Shown: in pieces, positions 42,771 to 45,407 of the stretch
Layout of the letters: the number at the start of each line of letters is the position of its first letter
Numbering within the stretch: position 1 is the stretch's first letter
DNA from: Rikenellaceae bacterium
GTDB lineage: Bacteria > Bacteroidota > Bacteroidia > Bacteroidales > UBA932
Direction: 5' to 3'
Length of the DNA: 45,407 bases
Assembly: GCA_022777205.1 (NCBI GenBank)
Contig: JALFGP010000042.1
Coordinates: 1 to 45,407, forward strand
Program-made: the position numbers and the translations under genes
The notes under the pieces: model-generated
Told to the model about the DNA's origin: nothing
What the model saw: the letters and a program-made list of their open reading frames with translations, nothing else
Databases searched by the model: none

Positions 42771-44483
42771 ATGAAGTACACAAGAGTTTTCCGCCCCAAA
42801 TTTTTCCATCTTTTCCAGAAGGGGCGCTACAGCAAAGACAGATTCATTTCTGACCTCATCGCAGGAATTATAGTCGGAATCATCGCACTTCCGCTCGCAA
42901 TAGCATTCGGTATAGCCAGCGGCGTGACCCCTCAGCAAGGTCTGATTACGGCAATCGTAGCCGGGTTCATAGTCTCGGTGTTCGGAGGCTCGAGATTCCT
43001 CATCGGAGGTCCGACCGGAGCATTCATAGTCATCATTTCCGGAATCGTGGCCCAGTACGGAATGGCCGGACTCACAATCGCGACCATAATGGCCGGAGTA
43101 ATACTCGTGGCAATGGGGCTTTGCCGTATGGGGACAATTTTCCATTTCATACCTTATCCTATTGTGGTTGGATTCACCAGCGGTATTGCCCTGACGATTT
43201 TCTCCACCCAGATGAAGGATTTTTTCGGGCTCACGGATGTGGCAGTACCGGCAGGATTCATTCCGGAATGGGTCTGCTACTTTCAGAACATATCTAACAT
43301 CAACTGGATTGAAACAGCTCTCAGCGCAGGCTGCCTCCTTATTATAATCCTCTGGAACAGATTCGGTTACAAGAAACTTCCGGGCTCCCTGATTGCGCTT
43401 TTCGCCGGCACGGCAGCCTCAATTCTGCTGAGCCGCTTCGCAGGATTGGAGTTTGCGACCATAGGCTCCAAATTTCCGGAACTCGCCCAGGGACTGCCTC
43501 TTCCGAAACCCCAGATGCCGTCTCTGAGTTTCAATGACGTGCGCAACCTCGTCTCCCCTGCCTTCACCATCGCTATGCTCTGCGCCATCGAATCCCTGCT
43601 GGCTGCCATGGTAGCGGACGGTGTCACGGGCAAGCAGCACGACTCCAATACCGAGCTCATAGGCCAGGGCCTTGCGAATATAGTCACCCCGCTTTTCGGC
43701 GGAATACCTGCCACAGGAGCCCTTGCAAGGACTATGGCAAGCATCAACAACGGAGCCAGGACTTCAGTTGCAGGAATCGTGCACTCTGTGGTGCTTCTGC
43801 TCATCTATCTTTTCCTGATGCCTTATGCGGTGTATGTGCCGCTGGGATGCCTTGCCGCAATCCTCGTGGTGGTGGCATACAATATGAGCGAGTGGAGGAC
43901 CTTCCGCTATCTGCTCAAAGGTGAGAAATCCGATGTGGCAGTGCTCCTGATCACCTTCTTCCTTACCGTAATCGTGGATCTGACCGTTGCCATAGAGGTG
44001 GGTGTGGTGCTCGCGATTGTGCTCTTTGTGCGCAGGACTATGCAGACCTCCAGCATTCAGGTCATTGACCAGGCCAGACTTGCGGCCACAGAAGATGACG
44101 AAAAGGCCAATCTGGAAGATACAGAGTTCCTGGACATACACAAGGGAGTGGAGGTTTACGAAATCAACGGCCCATATTTCTTCGGGCTTGCTGCCACTTC
44201 GGAAGAGTTCGAGAACCGTAAGAACCAGGACACCTGCGTGCGTATCATCCGAATGAGGAAGGTGCCGTTCATCGATTCCACCGGAGTGAAGAACCTCAGG
44301 AACATCTGCGATATGGCCCGCAAGAGAGGCGTCCAGGTAATCCTTTCCGGAGTTCAGCCACGCGTGATGCACACCCTCGAAAAATTCGGAGTGGACAAGG
44401 AACTGGGCCGGGAAAACATTTACGACAACATTATTCCGGCACTCGCTGCAGCCAATCAGATAGCCAAGGCTAAAGCCAAATAA
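42771..44483 (+). CDS. SulP-family anion transporter with STAS domain
   Basis: Inner-membrane anion transporter of the SLC26/SulP family; members carry sulfate, bicarbonate or C4-dicarboxylates, and the ion cannot be told from sequence. 570 residues: about a dozen hydrophobic segments from residue 25 to 425 with DLIAGIIVGIIALPLAIAFGIASG, GPTGAF and ATGALARTMASINNGARTSVAGIVH, then a cytosolic STAS domain (about 460-560) with the core FIDSTGVKNLRNIC. The end is Ala/Lys-rich. It is separated from the glycan locus by housekeeping genes, so a role in taking up sulfate freed from heparan sulfate is not supported by position. Its 3' end overlaps the convergent MBL gene by 14 bases. Confidence 0.93.
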   Translation: MKYTRVFRPKFFHLFQKGRYSKDRFISDLIAGIIVGIIALPLAIAFGIASGVTPQQGLITAIVAGFIVSVFGGSRFLIGGPTGAFIVIISGIVAQYGMAGLTIATIMAGVILVAMGLCRMGTIFHFIPYPIVVGFTSGIALTIFSTQMKDFFGLTDVAVPAGFIPEWVCYFQNISNINWIETALSAGCLLIIILWNRFGYKKLPGSLIALFAGTAASILLSRFAGLEFATIGSKFPELAQGLPLPKPQMPSLSFNDVRNLVSPAFTIAMLCAIESLLAAMVADGVTGKQHDSNTELIGQGLANIVTPLFGGIPATGALARTMASINNGARTSVAGIVHSVVLLLIYLFLMPYAVYVPLGCLAAILVVVAYNMSEWRTFRYLLKGEKSDVAVLLITFFLTVIVDLTVAIEVGVVLAIVLFVRRTMQTSSIQVIDQARLAATEDDEKANLEDTEFLDIHKGVEVYEINGPYFFGLAATSEEFENRKNQDTCVRIIRMRKVPFIDSTGVKNLRNICDMARKRGVQVILSGVQPRVMHTLEKFGVDKELGRENIYDNIIPALAAANQIAKAKAK

Positions 44484-45336
44484 GTCCCGAAGACGATGTT
44501 CTGGGGAGCGGTCTCAAGCAGACTGCTCCTTTTTCTATGCGGGAGTTGCGACACAATTCTTCCAAAGCAGCTGCCGTGGTGTCAAAAGCAAGGCGCGGAG
44601 TGTTGTTGTTCTCGCTAAGATGGCACAAGAACAGATTACGCAAACCTTTGTGGCAGAACCGTTTCACAGCACTGGCACACTCATCGTTCGAGAGATGTCC
44701 GTTGCCGTCCATAATCCGGCGCTTCAAATCAGCAGGGTATGGGCCCTGCAGCAGCATATCCATATCGTAATTGGATTCGAAGACCACGGTTTCAGCCTTT
44801 GACGCATACTCCACAGCTTCGTCAGTCACCCTGCCGGCATCGGTCATAATGAAAAAAGTATGCTCTCCGCAGTCAAGCGGTACCTTTATATAATAGCCTA
44901 TGGTCTGACTGGCATCGTGAGGCACCACGAAATACCTCACCCCGAATCCGGCAATGGCATTCCACTCCCCTTCTTCCAGAATCCCCGGAACCACCCCCAT
45001 ATCGGCAAGGTAATAAGTCTTTCCGGAAAGGGCTGCGGCTATGGTGCGGGAAGTCCAGACCGGTTTGCATAGCTTTTTGCAATAGGATGCGAGAGAACGG
45101 ATATGGTCCATATGGTCGTGGGTAACGAGCACGGCTTCGATGCAGTCTGTGGATATTCCCTCATCAAAGAGGATTTTCTTGAGTCTTCTGAGGCTCACCC
45201 CGGCATCAATCAGTATTCCTCCCTCGCATTTGCTTCCCCTGAAGCGACCCAGAAAATAGCAGTTGCCGCTGCTTCCGCTGGAAAGGCTCAGGAAGCCGGG
45301 CCTCAATTCTTCATTTTCAAACAATTCCCCCGTCAT
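44470..45336 (-). CDS. MBL-fold metallo-hydrolase, YycJ/WalJ-like
   Basis: 288 residues. The N-terminal half holds the metallo-beta-lactamase fold: LSLSSGSSGNCYFL, GILIDAGVS, and the metal motif THDHMDH (H73, H75, D77, H78), with further ligands in VVPHDAS, IMTDAGRVTD and the late LCHLSENNN. This pattern fits the YycJ/WalJ group, proposed 5'-3' exonucleases in Gram-positives; the role in Bacteroidota is not known to me. The ATG overlaps the TGA of the gene upstream (ATGA), so the two are translationally coupled. The last 20 codons run across the sulP terminator hairpin, so the C-terminal tail may be under little constraint. Confidence 0.88.
   Translation of the reverse strand: MTGELFENEELRPGFLSLSSGSSGNCYFLGRFRGSKCEGGILIDAGVSLRRLKKILFDEGISTDCIEAVLVTHDHMDHIRSLASYCKKLCKPVWTSRTIAAALSGKTYYLADMGVVPGILEEGEWNAIAGFGVRYFVVPHDASQTIGYYIKVPLDCGEHTFFIMTDAGRVTDEAVEYASKAETVVFESNYDMDMLLQGPYPADLKRRIMDGNGHLSNDECASAVKRFCHKGLRNLFLCHLSENNNTPRLAFDTTAAALEELCRNSRIEKGAVCLRPLPRTSSSGLIWL
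44505..44534 (+). terminator. sulP terminator inside the convergent gene
   Basis: GGAGCGGTCT (44505-44514) and AGACTGCTCC (44520-44529) form a 10-bp stem with one G-U pair and a 5-base loop, followed by TTTTT. It is 21 bases after the sulP stop and lies within the coding sequence of the MBL protein on the other strand. Confidence 0.8.
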
Positions 45337-45407
45337 TCCTCACAGAATTTTTTGATAACACCGTAGGCATCAGCCACTCCCAGTTCTCCCGCTCTGGAAA
45401 GGTCCAT
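45333..45407 (-). CDS. C-terminal end of an unknown gene, cut by the window
   Basis: The minus-strand frame that stops with TGA at 45333-45335 is open to the window edge, giving 24 codons (SRAGELGVADAYGVIKKF within it, ending CEE). The AGELGVADAYGVI stretch resembles the end of a Sel1/TPR-like helical repeat, but the fragment is too short to assign. Its stop overlaps the ATG of the MBL gene (ATGA), which supports it being a real coding end in the same operon. A methionine codon lies at the very edge, so a tiny separate gene cannot be excluded. Confidence 0.55.
   Translation of the reverse strand: MDLSRAGELGVADAYGVIKKFCEE

Noticed and set aside
42771..44483. SulP transporter as part of the heparan sulfate locus (uptake of freed sulfate)
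   Set aside because: It is separated by tpiA, tkt, pckA and recQ, has its own promoter, and the family carries several anions.

Overview
The window looks like a chromosomal segment of a gut-type Bacteroidales (Bacteroidota). The evidence is SusC/SusD-type outer-membrane genes, a hybrid two-component system of the Bacteroidota type, several promoters fitting the TTTG/TTG-N19-20-TAnnTTTG pattern, few Shine-Dalgarno sites, and the rpsA-rnz gene order. The genus cannot be fixed from the sequence. There are no tRNA or rRNA genes, insertion sequences, phage genes or CRISPR arrays, and no gene-free stretch longer than 300 bases.

Layout. 1-3762: housekeeping genes on the minus strand (rnz, cut by the window edge; rpsA; corA). 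3853-26143: an eleven-gene, tightly packed minus-strand operon, in transcription order: lipoprotein PL12 heparinase III-type lyase, two tandem surface glycan-binding lipoproteins, SusC, SusD, GH88 unsaturated glucuronyl hydrolase, secreted PL12 lyase, S1 sulfatase, DUF3604/PHP-like protein, second S1 sulfatase, PL21 heparinase II-type lyase. 26144-26432: divergent promoter region. 26433-31570: three plus-strand genes: a 54-aa small protein, a fimbrillin-like plus beta-helix-like lipoprotein, and a lipoprotein fusing a fimbrillin-like domain to a third PL12 lyase. 31571-31842: hairpin and REP-like repeats. 31843-38724: a hybrid two-component regulator directly behind tkt and tpiA. 38922-45407: pckA, recQ, a SulP transporter, an MBL-fold hydrolase and the end of a further gene.

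How it works together. This is a polysaccharide utilisation locus whose enzyme set points to heparin/heparan sulfate. As I recall it, the order PL12 - surface binding protein - SusC - SusD - GH88 - PL12 - S1 sulfatase with a nearby hybrid regulator is that of the Bacteroides thetaiotaomicron heparin locus (BT4656-BT4663). The catalytic Asn/Tyr/His of the PL12 enzymes and the His/Glu/Tyr/His set of the PL21 enzyme are in place. The inferred flow is: surface lipoprotein lyases and binding proteins cut and hold the chain, SusCD imports oligosaccharides, periplasmic PL12 and PL21 lyases shorten them, sulfatases remove sulfate, GH88 removes the unsaturated uronic acid, and the hybrid regulator senses a fragment and switches on the divergent promoters.

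Departures from the textbook locus: the fimbrillin-PL12 fusion and its fimbrillin/beta-helix partner, the small protein in front of them, duplicated binding proteins, a DUF3604 protein between the sulfatases, a PL21 lyase at the operon end, a shared GCACAAA-N49-TAACTTTG layout in both divergent promoters, and the regulator gene fused by a TGATG stop/start overlap to transketolase.
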